Positions 22,984-34,972 of a stretch of DNA of 42,500 bases are shown here, piece after piece. Below the pieces are notes generated by a model. The model did no database searches. It saw only the letters and a list, made by a program, of their open reading frames with translations, and was not told the DNA's origin. Made by a program: the position numbers and the translations under genes. Position 1 is the stretch's first letter, and every line of letters starts with the position of its first letter. The DNA is from Cruorifilaria tuberocauda (taxonomy: Eukaryota > Nematoda > Chromadorea > Rhabditida > Onchocercidae): the NCBI GenBank assembly GCA_013365365.1, contig JABVXU010000055.1, positions 1-42,500 on the forward strand. Direction: 5' to 3'.

Positions 22984-25126
22984 CTTTTTTTCATCTTTTT
23001 AGCAGAGCAGAAAATGAATAGCTCAAATATGTACACAGGTTTTGCCAACATTCGACATTTTCTTCTTTGAAATGCCTTATAATTGAAGCAGGCCATTAAT
23101 TGCTATTGACCCAGTGAAATTGTTTCATCGGAATTTCAGATTTAGAAATGTAACCATAAAGTGGCAATAAAAACAATCGTTTGTCAGAATCGAATAATAA
23201 ATGCTCTTTTGCTAAACTAAAATAATGAATGTTTCTTGTAATACACTTTTTCGGATCATTCACTCGTAGCAAAAAAACGATTACCTCCGATCCTCACTGA
23301 TCCATATAAATTCTTGAAAAAGTTCAGTTTTAAATCTTCCATAGTTTAATTTATGCATGAATGATATGCTATAATAATATTGCTTTCTAAAGGTTCAATA
23401 TGTATGCTTTTCAAGCTATGTGTTGCGTTTAGAAATTTCATATTTACTTCACTTATGTGAATTAAATTGTGCAAACTTGATAACCACTTTTGTGAATTAG
23501 CTCAGCTTTTAGGAAATTGTTTGGAGAATGAAGGTTTTCTCAAAGTTAAATATTTGCATTCTGTAGTGGGATGTCAATTGAAATTAATTTGATATTTTTG
23601 TTAACAATTATGCCAGATTTTTTTTTGTGAAAAACACAGTGGTCCAGAACTCTTTGCTCCATTTAATCCTTTGGCGGGCAGAGAGCTTGATTATTTATAG
23701 AATGAAAAATGAAGCGCCTGCAGAAATTAAAATTATTTCAAGAGTGTCTTTTAATATGGAATATATTTAAGGTTTTAAATTTGATAGTATTTTAAAGGAA
23801 AAGTTGCCCTCAATTTATTTAATCTGCGTTGTTATATCTTGGCATCAATTGTTTTGCGAAAAATATCTGACAGAATAAGCGACAAAAAACTGAACATTCT
23901 GATTAGTATTTCCATATCAATGATTCATGTAACGATCTCAATTGCTACAAATTCTTAATGTGATGTGAAATATACTTTCATTTTCAAATGATAAGATACA
24001 GAGCGAACTGCGCACGGTTTAATTAGAATAAAAAAAAACATTAAATTGTGAAGATGTGAACAGCAAAGAGAAAAAAAAAGTAACGGGAAGGAATTGAATT
24101 ACTTAATTTGAAGATATTATGTGATATTGAATAAGAAAAATGATAGATATAATTACATCGATGACGAATCGAAATTATATTTTAACGATTTGCCCGATTT
24201 GCTACTTCAGTAATTTGATTGATCTCAAAAGGTATTGGTAACTTATCTTCTCCATTTTCTCTCCACTCCCTTCCTCTCTGCTGTATCCTCTTCATCCGTT
24301 CTCCTCCCATTACAACAATATAAAAAAAATTTTTAAAAAGAAAGAAAGAAAGAAGGAAGAAAACTGGCTTATAAAGGTGATTCTGTCACGTCGATGGCCA
24401 TTTATTGCTGCAAAAGTTATTCGTCATTTCAACTTTCTAACCACCCGCGATCAATCATACTATCAGATACTCTGTACTATCAGACTATCAGTACTATCAG
24501 AGTCCAATACAATGATTAGTGATATCGAATTTGCATATGTTAAAAATACTTAAGATTAATTTCCGGAAGGGAATTATGTTGCAAATCGTTTGAGTGAATA
24601 TCTATTTTTTAGTCAATTTGATAATTAGATTATTGATGTTCCTAAAAATTCATAAATCAAATCGAAGATCCACACTATACCATGAATTCGCTTAATTTAA
24701 ATTAATAGAGAATATTTCTAGCTCGTTGAGAATTTATCATTTCATAGATAATCTTCTGCGATTCGATATTTTCCAGATTTCTCACAAAATTATATGCTCG
24801 AATTTTGTTGCATTGCTTCGAGATGAAAATGAAGAACGAGGAGGAGCAAATTTAATAATTTTAAATTTTCAGCTTACAAATAGTGATAAGAAACAAAATA
24901 AGTTTCCGATAAGATTATTCACATTATTCCCTCCGTGATGTCTTTTAATTTTGTAATTTTTTTCTTTTTTCTTGAGGAAAATGGAGACGGGAATAAAGCC
25001 ATATAATCTTTTATACTTTTATTTTACTTATAATTCGATGATTTATGAACAAGCTTTTTCTTTTAATATATAAAGCTAAGAATTGCAGATTAAATTACAA
25101 TAATTTAACCAAATAGAAAGCGAGAA
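22984..25126. other. Intergenic region upstream of the collagen gene
   Basis: Holds the synaptogyrin 3' UTR with AATAAA at 23166-23171, a short AAAG-repeat tract near 24338-24356 and the ACTATCAG cluster listed separately. No gene is seen. Confidence 0.6.
24459..24500 (-). promoter_or_regulatory. Cluster of four identical GATA-type sites
   Basis: ACTATCAG occurs at 24459-24466, 24476-24483, 24484-24491 and 24493-24500. Its reverse complement, CTGATAGT, contains TGATAG, which fits the WGATAR consensus of GATA factors. The cluster is about 630-670 bases upstream of the collagen start. Epidermal GATA factors (ELT-1, ELT-3) drive cuticle genes in C. elegans, so a role as a collagen enhancer is plausible but inferred. 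Confidence 0.45.
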
Positions 25127-27271
25127 ATGGTTAATGAGATTGAACGAATTCGGGAACGTCTATTATATGCGGAAAAGCTCAAATACCTAACATTTTTTGG
25201 TGTTGCAACAAGTGCTTTTGCTGCAGTTATTTGTGTGATGTCACCTCCATTACTTTATAATTACATACAATTCGTTGAAACACAATTGCAAACTGAAACT
25301 GAATACTGTAAAGTAAGTATGAAATTATTATTGATAAATTGATAGTAAGAATGAAATTAGAAAATGATCGTATCATTTAATTGAAATTATCTATCAATTT
25401 ACAACAAATAAACTTATCATCAATAATTGTAACATATATTGAAGAAAACTTATATTAAGGAATTTATCGTGATTACGTTTTTCTTTAGTTTTCTCATTTA
25501 ACCAGATAGTGATGAAATTGCTATTAATTAAGTCTTTTTCATTTTTTTTTGGTTGCTATTTATCGTACAATAAACAAAATATGTTTGATTAATTACTGAT
25601 AGTGAACAAATGCATGAAGATAGCAGTTATGGAGGATAGAATACAATGCAATCGAAATAATGAATTATTGTCTGAAATTAATTGTTGGTTAAGGAAAGAA
25701 TTTTTTTTATGAAAAATTATTTGCGATAATAAAATGCTTAATTATTTGAAATGAAAAAAAAAACTACAGTATGAGAAGAAAGTTTTTTTTTTGCTTCTTT
25801 CAATATGAAACTTAATAAAGGTTTATAATAATTTTAGTAGCAAATTTGATTTTAATGCTAAACTCATATTCCATGTAGACTTGAATTTATACGAGGTATT
25901 ACTTTTTTTGTTACCGATTTCTGATCATTTGTTTATATCAAGTATACTTTCTAATCCTTACAGTGCTAGATTAATCTTAATGGTAGTTTTATCATTTACT
26001 TTTCAAAGAATAGCGCTTGTTTATATTCATATTATAGCGATAAAAAAAAAGTAAAAAGAAAATGGCTTCAGAGTCGATCATTGGAGCTTTTTAAGCGATT
26101 TTCTGAAAGAAATTTAAAACAAAAGCGAGACGGAAATTTTGACGAAGCGCTCAATAGAAATGATAGTAGTGCAGTGTGTAAGTTGATTAAAATATTTAAT
26201 GAGAAATAAAACTTGATAACAATGATAAAAACGATAACTCGTGTTGGGATTATAGTTGTGTTGCATATTTCTAATCAGGTTGTGAATGTGGATATGGATC
26301 ACCGGGTCCAGCTGGGTCAAAAGGTCGGGATGGGAAAAATGGTGCGGATGGACTACCAGGAAATGATGGAGTACCAGCAATTGATGGTGATTTGATTATT
26401 GCCAAAGAAATTGATTTCTGCTTTGATTGTCCACAAGGTTTGAATATTTGAAAGTATCATGTAACGTTTTGGAATACATTAATTTGTTTTCGTGTTTATG
26501 ATTTATTTAATTATTTGTAGGTGCTGTTGGACCGCCAGGACCTGTAGGTCCTAAAGGTCCACCTGGTTTACCTGGAACACCAGGCTTGGACGGTGATGGT
26601 GGTAAACGAGGTCCACCAGGACCTCCTGGACATCCTGGACCACCAGTAAGTTTTCAAATATTTTTTTTCTCTTGAGAGAATTATTTTTGGTAAAAAAAAA
26701 TTATCTATTCTATATGAATAACTTTTTAGGGTATACCAGGTGAAGTTGGACCAAAAGGACAACCAGGTGCTGATGGGCAGATTATCAAGCAAGTTGGACC
26801 ACCAGGACCGCCTGGTATACCAGGCAAGCGCATAATCTTCATTAGTTATATTTAGAAACTGCTTATGTTTCCAGTCTATTTTTCTCTTCGAAAAATGGCT
26901 TATTTCAATTAAAAGCTAATCTGTAAAAAAGCCGAAGCATTAAGATATGGTATGGTACTTTCAGGACCACAAGGTCCAATTGGTAATCCAGGAGTCCAAG
27001 GTCCACCTGGCACACAAGGACCAAGAGGTTAGACTAATTTTCATATCCGTCAACCACTGAGAACTTATCAATGATTACATCAAAATTAAATAATCGAAAT
27101 TTATGAAAATAAATTCAAATTACAGGTGAGCAGGGTCCACCAGGAGATCCTGGTATTCCAGGGCCTACAGGTAGTCCTGGACTTCCTGGAGAGAAAGGTA
27201 TTAGCGGAGAACGTGGGCCAAGTGGATCATGTGATCACTGTCCAAATCCAAGGACAGCTCCAGGATACTAA
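25127..27271 (+). CDS. Nematode cuticle collagen
   Basis: Structural protein of the cuticle, secreted by the epidermis. Exons: 25127-25312, 26072-26177, 26279-26437, 26521-26645, 26730-26823, 26965-27027 and 27126-27271, giving 292 residues. Residues 1-62 form the cuticle-collagen N-terminal domain with a membrane segment at about 21-44 ([18 protein letters not shown]). A basic site, KQKR at 78-81, fits the subtilisin-type cleavage site of this family. Cysteine pairs CCEC and CFDC flank the first short Gly-X-Y block; longer Gly-X-Y blocks follow and the C-terminus is [13 protein letters not shown]. Reading frame and Gly periodicity run unbroken through all junctions. The intron after 26823 begins GCAAGC, so it is a GC-AG intron. 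A possible trans-splice acceptor (TTGCAG) ends at 25088; AATAAA lies at about 27293. The 5' domain and tail are diagnostic of the family; the exact C. elegans counterpart is not clear. Confidence 0.95.
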
Positions 27272-28334
27272 CAAAATGATAGAAATGCTCAGCAATAAAT
27301 AACTTAAATAAACAATTTTGACTTATGGGATGGAAAAATAAAAGCAACGTACTTTTTACACATGCAGTAATTATTGAATACTCATTCATATATAATTTAC
27401 ATTTAAAATTTTAAGACAGATTATCTTCAAGGATGAATAGAAGAGAAATTTTCCATTGGTTCTTTTGTTCTTCAATATTTTGTTACAAAATAAGATGCAC
27501 TTTATTTCTTTAACAAAATAATATCAGTTAACAGTAAATTATCTCTTTCAAATATTTCTTATTTCTGTTTTATAAAGAAAATATAAAACTGAGGGTAATT
27601 TTTTTTCAAATATTAAAATGTTTTAGTGATTGTGTTTGATTTAAAACTTAACCAAAAATGTTTTATTTTCAAATAATAGAGTATAATTATATGATAAAAT
27701 AAAGAAACGTTAAACCAATAAACGATATTTCTTTGAAGGATTAATGACACTGATAAAATGATTTTCATTTTTTTTTCATCTGTATTCAGGTTCAAGATGG
27801 AAATTTTCAAGTAAACCGGTTCCCAAAAATGCTTGTAGCTTTTTTTAATTCTCGAATACAAAGACAGGTCCAGAGAAAATAATTGTTTTTAAACAATATA
27901 CTACATACTGCTAAAAAATAAACTTCATATTTACGACGACGTAAAAAAAAATCGACAGATGAAAGAAACAAAAAAAAAGTGTGATGATCGTTGTTTTTCT
28001 TCCATGACAACCTCTTGTTCGAAAATTTTTTAGGATTTTCAAATTAGCACTAATTAAATTAAATCAATGCGAAAAATCGTACATAATCTTTTAGTGATGA
28101 TTTCCAGCAAGAAATTCAATCCCGATACATTTGTTAGTACAAATATGAAAATTGTTTTTAAAAAATTTTTTCAAACAAACAGGACAGCCATAGAAAGTAG
28201 CGTAGATTGAATGATATAATCGGATGGAATACATAATTTATTTTTTCCCTGTATTTGGGAGAAATCTTTTAAATAAAATTAAGGGGATAGTGGTGCTAAA
28301 TATAAAAATTATATTTGTAAATTTGTCAAAATTA
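27272..28334. other. Convergent intergenic spacer
   Basis: Lies between the collagen (+) and Ig/FN3 (-) genes. AT-rich, with a collagen poly(A) signal at about 27293. Open frames at 27613-28010 (-) are Lys/Phe/Ile-rich and look like chance frames. Confidence 0.6.
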
Positions 28335-31300
28335 TTAAATCTGAAAAAAATAAAGAAAAAAAGTAATGAAGATCAATTGTTGAAGAGGCGTTGAAGCAGA
28401 TCTTTTAAGCTTAGATGATTTAATCCTGGAGGTTGTTTTTACGGCTAAAGTAACAGTATCACCAATTCCAGCTTCATTTTCTGCTGTAAATCGGAATATA
28501 TATATTGTTCCTTGACGTAATCCACCAACTTCATATAATCCATCCTTACCTATAAAATGGTAGCAACTTTAATTGATAAAGTATAATATTACAAATACAA
28601 TATGCTACTTCATATCATTATTTTAAATAAGTCATAAATATACCTGTTTATTTGAATTGAAAAAAAAAAGCTTTTAATAAAGAAAATATTTTTGCACCAT
28701 TGTAGGAAACAAAAACAAAAATTGATTAAACTTACTCAAATGTACATCCATTTTAACAGCATGAGCAAACCAAACACGATTATTTTCTCGGCTTTGATCA
28801 CGACTCTGAAAATTAATTATTATTAATTTATAATATGAGAAATTTCGATCAATCTTTGTTTTTTTTTTTTTGAAAGAAAATAACAAAATATGCGGAATAT
28901 GTTGGATATGCTCAATTATTATCATTCGATTAAAGTGAAATAGTAAACATTGAAAAAGTTTTTTTTTTTTTTGATGAAAGAAAATTACATACTTGTTCCA
29001 AAATGGATTTTTTGATATATTCGATGATGTAACGTTGTATTGGTAACTGTTCACCAAATCCTTCCTCAATTTTCCATAGGACGTAAGTCAACCCGACATC
29101 TTGTAGTGAAACATGAACTTCACCAGGTGGACCTATAAAGGTAGCATTCTTCTATTTTTGTCTTTATGAAATTTCATCAAATGAAATATATTAATATTAT
29201 ACAGACTTGCTTCTTTAACTGCAATCGTTTGGTGTGATTTAGATTTTCCATTGCTCACTTCACATCGATATTCACCCAAATCATATTCCGTTGGTGATAA
29301 AATCTATAGTATAATACAAAGCAATCAGAAAATAAAAAAGGCTGTTAAAAATAATCTAATCAATATCATAATAAAGATAAAATTTCAGGAAATAAAAATT
29401 CAAAATATCACTAAATTTTACAAAGTACCAGCAATCAGCACGTTATTATATTTAAAGTCAAACTATAAAAAAAACAATCAAGAAATGAAGTTACCTTAAG
29501 ACAACTGCTTTGATTTAAAGTATCAATGGAAATAATATGATTGCTATCGTTCCAGAATTCATTGCTATTTTTCAAAAATCGAAAATGCGAAGCAGGTGGA
29601 GTGGAACGTGTAACGTTGCAACAGATTTGAGCTAAGTGATTCAGAACAATGAACCGTTCTACAAACGGTTTGCTAAATTCTGGAGGTGCTAAAATTAACC
29701 GGATGAAAAGTCCGAATATGATTTCTAAATGCTACATTTATGGCAGCTGATATCGCTTTTTTTGTCTTTTACATAAACGAAGGTATCAATCATTTCTTTC
29801 TTTCTGATTTTAAAAGTAAACTGAAGAAAGTATCAGAGACGAACACCAAACGTCCAGTCGAATTTCGTGTTGTTCAACAACTGTTGCATCGTACTTTTCA
29901 AATTCTTGAACCGATAAGCATTTAATAACAGTATCTTGGTAATCATTTGTAAGCTTACTTACAGTTACTTCTGATCCAGCGGTAACGAATAAAGTCTCTG
30001 CAAATTTTAATATCGAGCTCCTTTCGATTATATTTTAAATTAAATCAATTCTTTATTTAAATAATATTGATACTTTCAATTCATCAACTAATAATATGAA
30101 ACATGATAATTATTCTGAGATGCATGATACAATAATAGGATTGTATGATAACACTTAAACCTTTGACCCTTTCCCAAATTCTTTCACTAACAAAATTCAT
30201 TGATCGTGTCATATTTCAGAATAGTACAATTTTCGTTTAAATTCAAAAACATTTTATTGTTTTAGATTAATAGTACAAATGCTTTTGCAATAAATAATAA
30301 ATAAAATTTAAGAATGACTTTTATCTTCCAAATGCATTTCTTCCAGAATTTTCAAATCTTATCTCTGATTGTAAAATTGTTTCATAAGGCCTAAGCTAGA
30401 TGCTTACAGAACTTTAAAATAACTAATTCAATTAGTTTGCAAAACAAATTTAAACGAATTTATCCTACTTGATGAGCAATTTAAATTTTCAACTATTACC
30501 CGATCTAATTTAAATATCAACTGCATTTTATGTTATTAAAAATTTGATAGGACGAAATTAGAACAAACTATTAAGTGGTAATCCATTATGATTCGTAATG
30601 TGTGTTTCAGGTTGTGGATTTCCAGCAGATCCACAATCGATGGTTAATGATTCGCCGAACATTCCACCGACAACATCATTGCTTTCTTTCCAACGTATTT
30701 CATCTGTAACTATTTTATTGTTGCAACAAAATTTCAACATTAAACAAGGAGAAAGCTGTCTTTCCTACAACACGTATAAATGTTTAGAAATTTTACCGAC
30801 AACAATAAGTTCCACTTTCCAGTCAGCCGACATCCTTCTGGGATTTCTAGCAACACATCTGTAGAAACCGGTATCACGTTTTGCAATTTGGGTGAATACC
30901 AGTGATAATTTTTTGTACATTGAATCATGTTCTCGTAATTCTACGGTAAATAAGCTAAAAATAAATGTATACAAAAAATGAAGAATAATATGATCTAAGC
31001 TAAACATAAGATAAAGATAAATAAGACAGAGTAAATTAATTTGATGAATAAATTAAAGTGATAATTACTTTCAAGCAATATTTTAAACTTTAAACGTAAT
31101 GGAGCATTTCATTTCGAAATTTATCATAGCATGATAGATCAATGCAAAAATAATGAAATTTGATTTCGTATCAATTTATTAAATTATAGCTAATGAAAAA
31201 GTAATGCATTGAAATGTTGAAATCAACATCTTATCAGATTTACTAGAGCTGATCAGGTGGTGAAGTGAAACTACTTAATGAATATGCTTTAGGTTAAAAT

Positions 31301-33099
31301 GATATTACTTAACCTATTAGAAGATTCGCCGTCTATTTTACGACCGAATTCATTCCTCCATGATAGATGCAAGCAATTTCCAGAATTCTGTTGGCAAATG
31401 CAAGAAACTCGAAATTTGCGACCAACTCGAATCACATATCGATTATTGTTAAGAGGTGGTGGCTCAAGACGTAATAAATTGGAACATTTAGCCCCGGTTG
31501 CTACACCTTAAATGATTATGAAAAAATTATAATAATCATTATGAAAAAAAGAGTACTGAATTCTTGCTTGTAATTAAAAACGAGAAAAAAAAATCCACAT
31601 ATCTCTCATATTTGAATAAAGTAACTTATTTGAAATAACAATCAGTTCTTACTTGCCAAAATGATAAATCTTTATCTTTTTTTGTTTCTAAATTTTTTCT
31701 TGATTATTTGAAACATATGTCAAAGTTAAAGTTAAGCAAATAATCTTACCGATTGATAAGCTAAAATGGTTTGTTATGATAGGAATTGTATTCATAGAGT
31801 ATAACTTTATAATGTCACATTCGAATTTATTCTTTTTTTTGCATCTTATCAAATTCTTGACTCTCTCTTTCTCTCTTTTGCTTTCTTTTTTGATACTTTT
31901 TTGTGTGTTGCAAGCAATGATATTTTAAAAGATTGAAATTATTTATTTTAAAATAAAAAACAGTGAAATGTTTTTTTTTTTGATGAAATTCAACTTTGTC
32001 ATTGTCATTCATTCATTGCTTCGATTTTCGCTTCTTTTATTTTTTTTCAGAAAAAAAATGGAATAGAGGATGAGGGCTTACGCGTTGCACAACTCAACTG
32101 GTTCCGACTTTTTGGCTTTTAACTGAGAAAATTTAGCCTTCACTAGGTTTTACACAAATAAGCTAACAATAGAAAAAGGTTTTCCCCTTATTTTTGCCCA
32201 TAAAAAAAGGAGAAAAAAAAGAAGGAAAGAACTCTTTTCGATATTTGTTTATTTGAGATATTCGAATTGAAAATAGCAATTATGGAATGGAAGGGAAAAA
32301 AGGGTAATAACTTAGTAGTAATGATAAATACACTCATTTATAATTGGCAATCCCAAAGTGATTTTAGAAACTTACAGTTGTTATGGGATAATAGCAGAAG
32401 AAGCATATAGTGGATATTTAGTAAGATCCAAATTAAATTTCGTCTTTTCCACTTTTTTCTGCTTCCAAATATGAGAAATATGCGATATTATATTTAGCAC
32501 AATGGTCTAACTAAATTGTAATTAAATTCCACTAAACTAAACTGTAATTTAATTTCACTAGTCGCTTAGCTTACTTCAATAGAAAGGCTTGCATATATCT
32601 GAAGCTTATTCATCTATAAGCTTTTCTCTTAAAGTAAACTATATATATGGTAATAATTTGCTGTAAAAAAGGTTAAAATAAATTAATGTATTATTTAAAA
32701 AAATATAAGATGAACTATTTGAAAAAAAAATTCTTATGAATGTAAACAAGAATAAACAAAATTTCGTAAAAGAAATGTAATGGAAATGTTGAAATATTTG
32801 ATGGCGAGGAAAACAAAAAGTTATTTCAGAAATAAATTTAAAAATTAGTGAAATAAGAAACGATGAAAAGAATAATCAGGAAAATAACATTTATTTGAAT
32901 AATCCATATTATTTATTTATACTTTACTTATCCGTTTATCACTGTTTTGTTCGTATTTCATAATTGATTTTTATTTTCTATTTCCCCAAATTTTTTTTTT
33001 TAGATTAAAAAAATTTTTTTCAAAAATATGTAAAAGAAATCGGGAAAAAAAAAATTCCTCAAATTACAATTTTCTTGTTTCGGAAAAAAACCTGATTAA

Positions 33100-33130
<31 letters not shown>

Positions 33131-33291
33131 AGAGGGAGGGAGAGAGAGAATGAGTGAAATAAGGGGAAAAAAAGGAAGAAAATTGACATACCGGCAAGAA
33201 GAGTAAAAGCAGTCAGTGTGGTAATGATAATAATGATATCAATGAAGGCGCTAAAGCTAACTGTGATTGACAAAGGCGAACTGAATGACAT
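28335..33291 (-). CDS. Secreted/GPI-type protein with three Ig domains and one FN3 domain (WRK-1/Wrapper/Klingon-like)
   Basis: Probable neuronal or midline cell-surface adhesion/guidance protein. Minus-strand exons: 33291-33192, 31506-31314, 30954-30797, 30703-30569, 29997-29845, 29688-29495, 29303-29207, 29132-28993, 28805-28736 and 28549-28335, giving 484 residues, all phase-consistent. The signal peptide ends near IIIITTLTAFTLLAG. Ig1 (about 38-150) has FRVSCIC, LSWRN and AKRDTGFYRCVARNP. Ig2 (about 152-246) has SLTIDCGSAGNPQPE and TVIKCLS. Ig3 (about 247-343) has PPEFSKPFVERF, QICCNVTRSTPP and YDLGEYRCEVSNG. FN3 (about 344-455) has PPGEVHVSL and YIFRFTAENEAGIGDTV. The C-terminus is SASTPLQQ followed by a short hydrophobic end, suggesting a GPI signal, though the end is only about 13 residues. 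Three Ig plus one FN3 plus GPI is the WRK-1/Rega-1/Klingon layout. Exon 1 is uncertain: it is separated by a 1.7-kb intron and has in-frame ATGs further upstream (33321 and beyond). Confidence 0.82.
33098..33148. repeat. (GA)n microsatellite
   Basis: A GA-dinucleotide tract, interrupted by AAAA and GGGAGG, lies just inside the first intron of the Ig/FN3 gene. Confidence 0.9.
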
Positions 33292-34510
33292 CGATGATTG
33301 AAAGCAGTTTGAATCAAGCATATTAGCTAAAAATGAAAATGACACAGAAAGAGTGGAAAGGCCTGAAAAAGGCTTGTAAGATTGTATAGCTTTTACCACG
33401 CCTATTTCCTCCCTCTCTTCCATTCCTAGAAATCCGATTGAATTCAATCATTCATGTATGGATGTATGGATCAGTTTGGCCTCTTTTCACGAGGCTTTCC
33501 TACTTCGAATAGCTTTTAAAATAAGCTCTGCGCTATTCTCACCAGACAACATACTTCTTTGCGTTATTGTTGTTTTGTTATTTGCTAAGAGCCGCTTCAA
33601 ATCAATGCTCACTAGATAGCATCAATGTGATAATATGAAAATTTAACTCAAAAACGAGAGAAAAAAAAAGTACTGAATTTGCAGATGAAATGATATCACA
33701 CATATGATAAACAATTATATCACAATATAATACAATTTTTTACAGTTAACTTAATATTAACAGATTTAAGATTTTTGAAATTTGATTATTTAATTTTTTA
33801 ATTTCATCAATCAATCGCAGTTACAGCAGAAATTTTCATTGATCATACATACTGATTGAAGCCAAAAAATCGTCAGGTACACTTCGAATACATAACACTT
33901 TAATATTTCATCAGTGTTACTTTTTTCCATTTGTTATAAAATGTTACTGTTTCTACTCGTACTTTTCAGTAATATCAAATTGATATTCCTCCTTTCATTG
34001 CAAATTGGATAACAATAGATGTGATAATATAATTTAATGTAAAAGCAATATTTTTCAAGTACTATAAATGTTCTGAAATATATCTGATCTGATGATGAAT
34101 AAATTCTCAGGTATATGAAAAGATGATGATCATATTGATGAAAATTTCCTCTTAACCGTAAATGAATTTAAAATGAAGGTAACTAAAAGTGGGTAAGAGG
34201 TAGAAGGAAAGGAAAGGAATGGAAAGGAAAATAGAGATGAGGGAAAGAAAGATAATCAAAAGAGATATAAATATAGTTTGCAGTACTGTGAATTAAACTT
34301 CTCAAAACAGTTTGCATTGTAAAACATTCCATACATTCCCGAAATAGCTCGATCGGCATTGGCATTTGGAGAAAAGTTTATTATTCAATTGCCATCATTC
34401 TGTCCCATTTTTTAAGAAATCGAATAATTGGACGTCTCGTTATCATTCATCCTGTTATTATTGTTTATCAAATAATAATAATTGTAACAATTGAAATAGT
34501 AATAATAGAA
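33292..34510. other. Divergent promoter region
   Basis: Shared upstream region of the Ig/FN3 gene (-) and the CHH/ITP-like gene (+), about 1.2 kb and AT-rich. A GGAAA-type purine tract lies around 34199-34250. No gene is seen. Confidence 0.5.
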
Positions 34511-34957
34511 ATGGGAAATGGTAAATTACTGATATTTTTTTTGGATGCTGCATTAGTAATAGAATGTCTTTCATTTCTGCATAGCATTTGGTTGTTTACA
34601 ACTTCAACAACTTCAAAACCAGAATGTTCAATTTACAATGATGAACAATTGCATATTATCATGGATCGAGTTTGTGAAATTTGTCATGAAATGTATTCAC
34701 ATCAGTATCCCAATACAAGAGCTGATTGCAGGTTTGCAGCATGCAAATTTTTTTCAATTTTTAAATTTAATAAAAAAGAATTATATTTTGGAATGCTTTG
34801 TTAAAAGGAGATATTAGAAACGAATAAATTTCAATTAAAATATATACATATAACAGTGATAAAATTTTGAAATAATATTTTCAGGTCAGATTGTTTTCGA
34901 AGCAAACATTTTCAGTCATGTTTGGAGCATTTTCGACCGATAATTCCGTACGGCTGA
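34511..34957 (+). CDS. CHH/ITP-superfamily neurohormone precursor
   Basis: Secreted peptide of the crustacean hyperglycemic hormone/insect ion transport peptide type. Two exons, 34511-34731 and 34885-34957, give 97 residues. The N-terminus is hydrophobic (LLIFFLDAALVIECLSFL), followed by a short spacer and the hormone domain. Its six cysteines are spaced C-x15-C-x2-C-x14-C-x3-C-x8-C; the arthropod family pattern is C-x15-C-x2-C-x12-C-x3-C-x8-C. DRVCEICHEMY and RSDCFRSKHFQSCLEHF closely resemble arthropod CHH/ITP motifs. The single intron splits the Arg codon right after the fourth cysteine, the place where arthropod genes switch to alternative 3' exons. The peptide ends PYG and stop, so the Gly could donate a C-terminal amide. 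There is no dibasic cleavage site before the domain. AATAAA starts only 10 bases after the stop, implying a very short 3' UTR. A few C. elegans relatives are known (for example ZC168.2, from memory). Confidence 0.88.
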
Positions 34958-34966
34958 AGAGAACTA

Positions 34967-34972
34967 AATAAA
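34967..34972 (+). terminator. Poly(A) signal of the CHH/ITP-like gene
   Basis: AATAAA starts 10 bases after the TGA stop. Confidence 0.7.

Noticed and set aside
28674..29069. Long minus-strand frame
   Set aside because: Only two parts are coding: 28736-28805 as the Ig/FN3 gene exon and the exon at 28993 upward. The rest is intron read through.
29944..29971. A 28-base intron GTAAGT...AAG on the minus strand in the Ig gene
   Set aside because: Too short to be spliced, and reading straight through keeps the frame and completes the second Ig domain.
30598..30864. Plus-strand frame opposite Ig exons
   Set aside because: Shadow of the minus-strand Ig domain exons, which carry the conserved Cys and Tyr-x-Cys motifs.
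31299..31511. Plus-strand frame with many Arg and Leu
   Set aside because: Antisense shadow of the first Ig exon.
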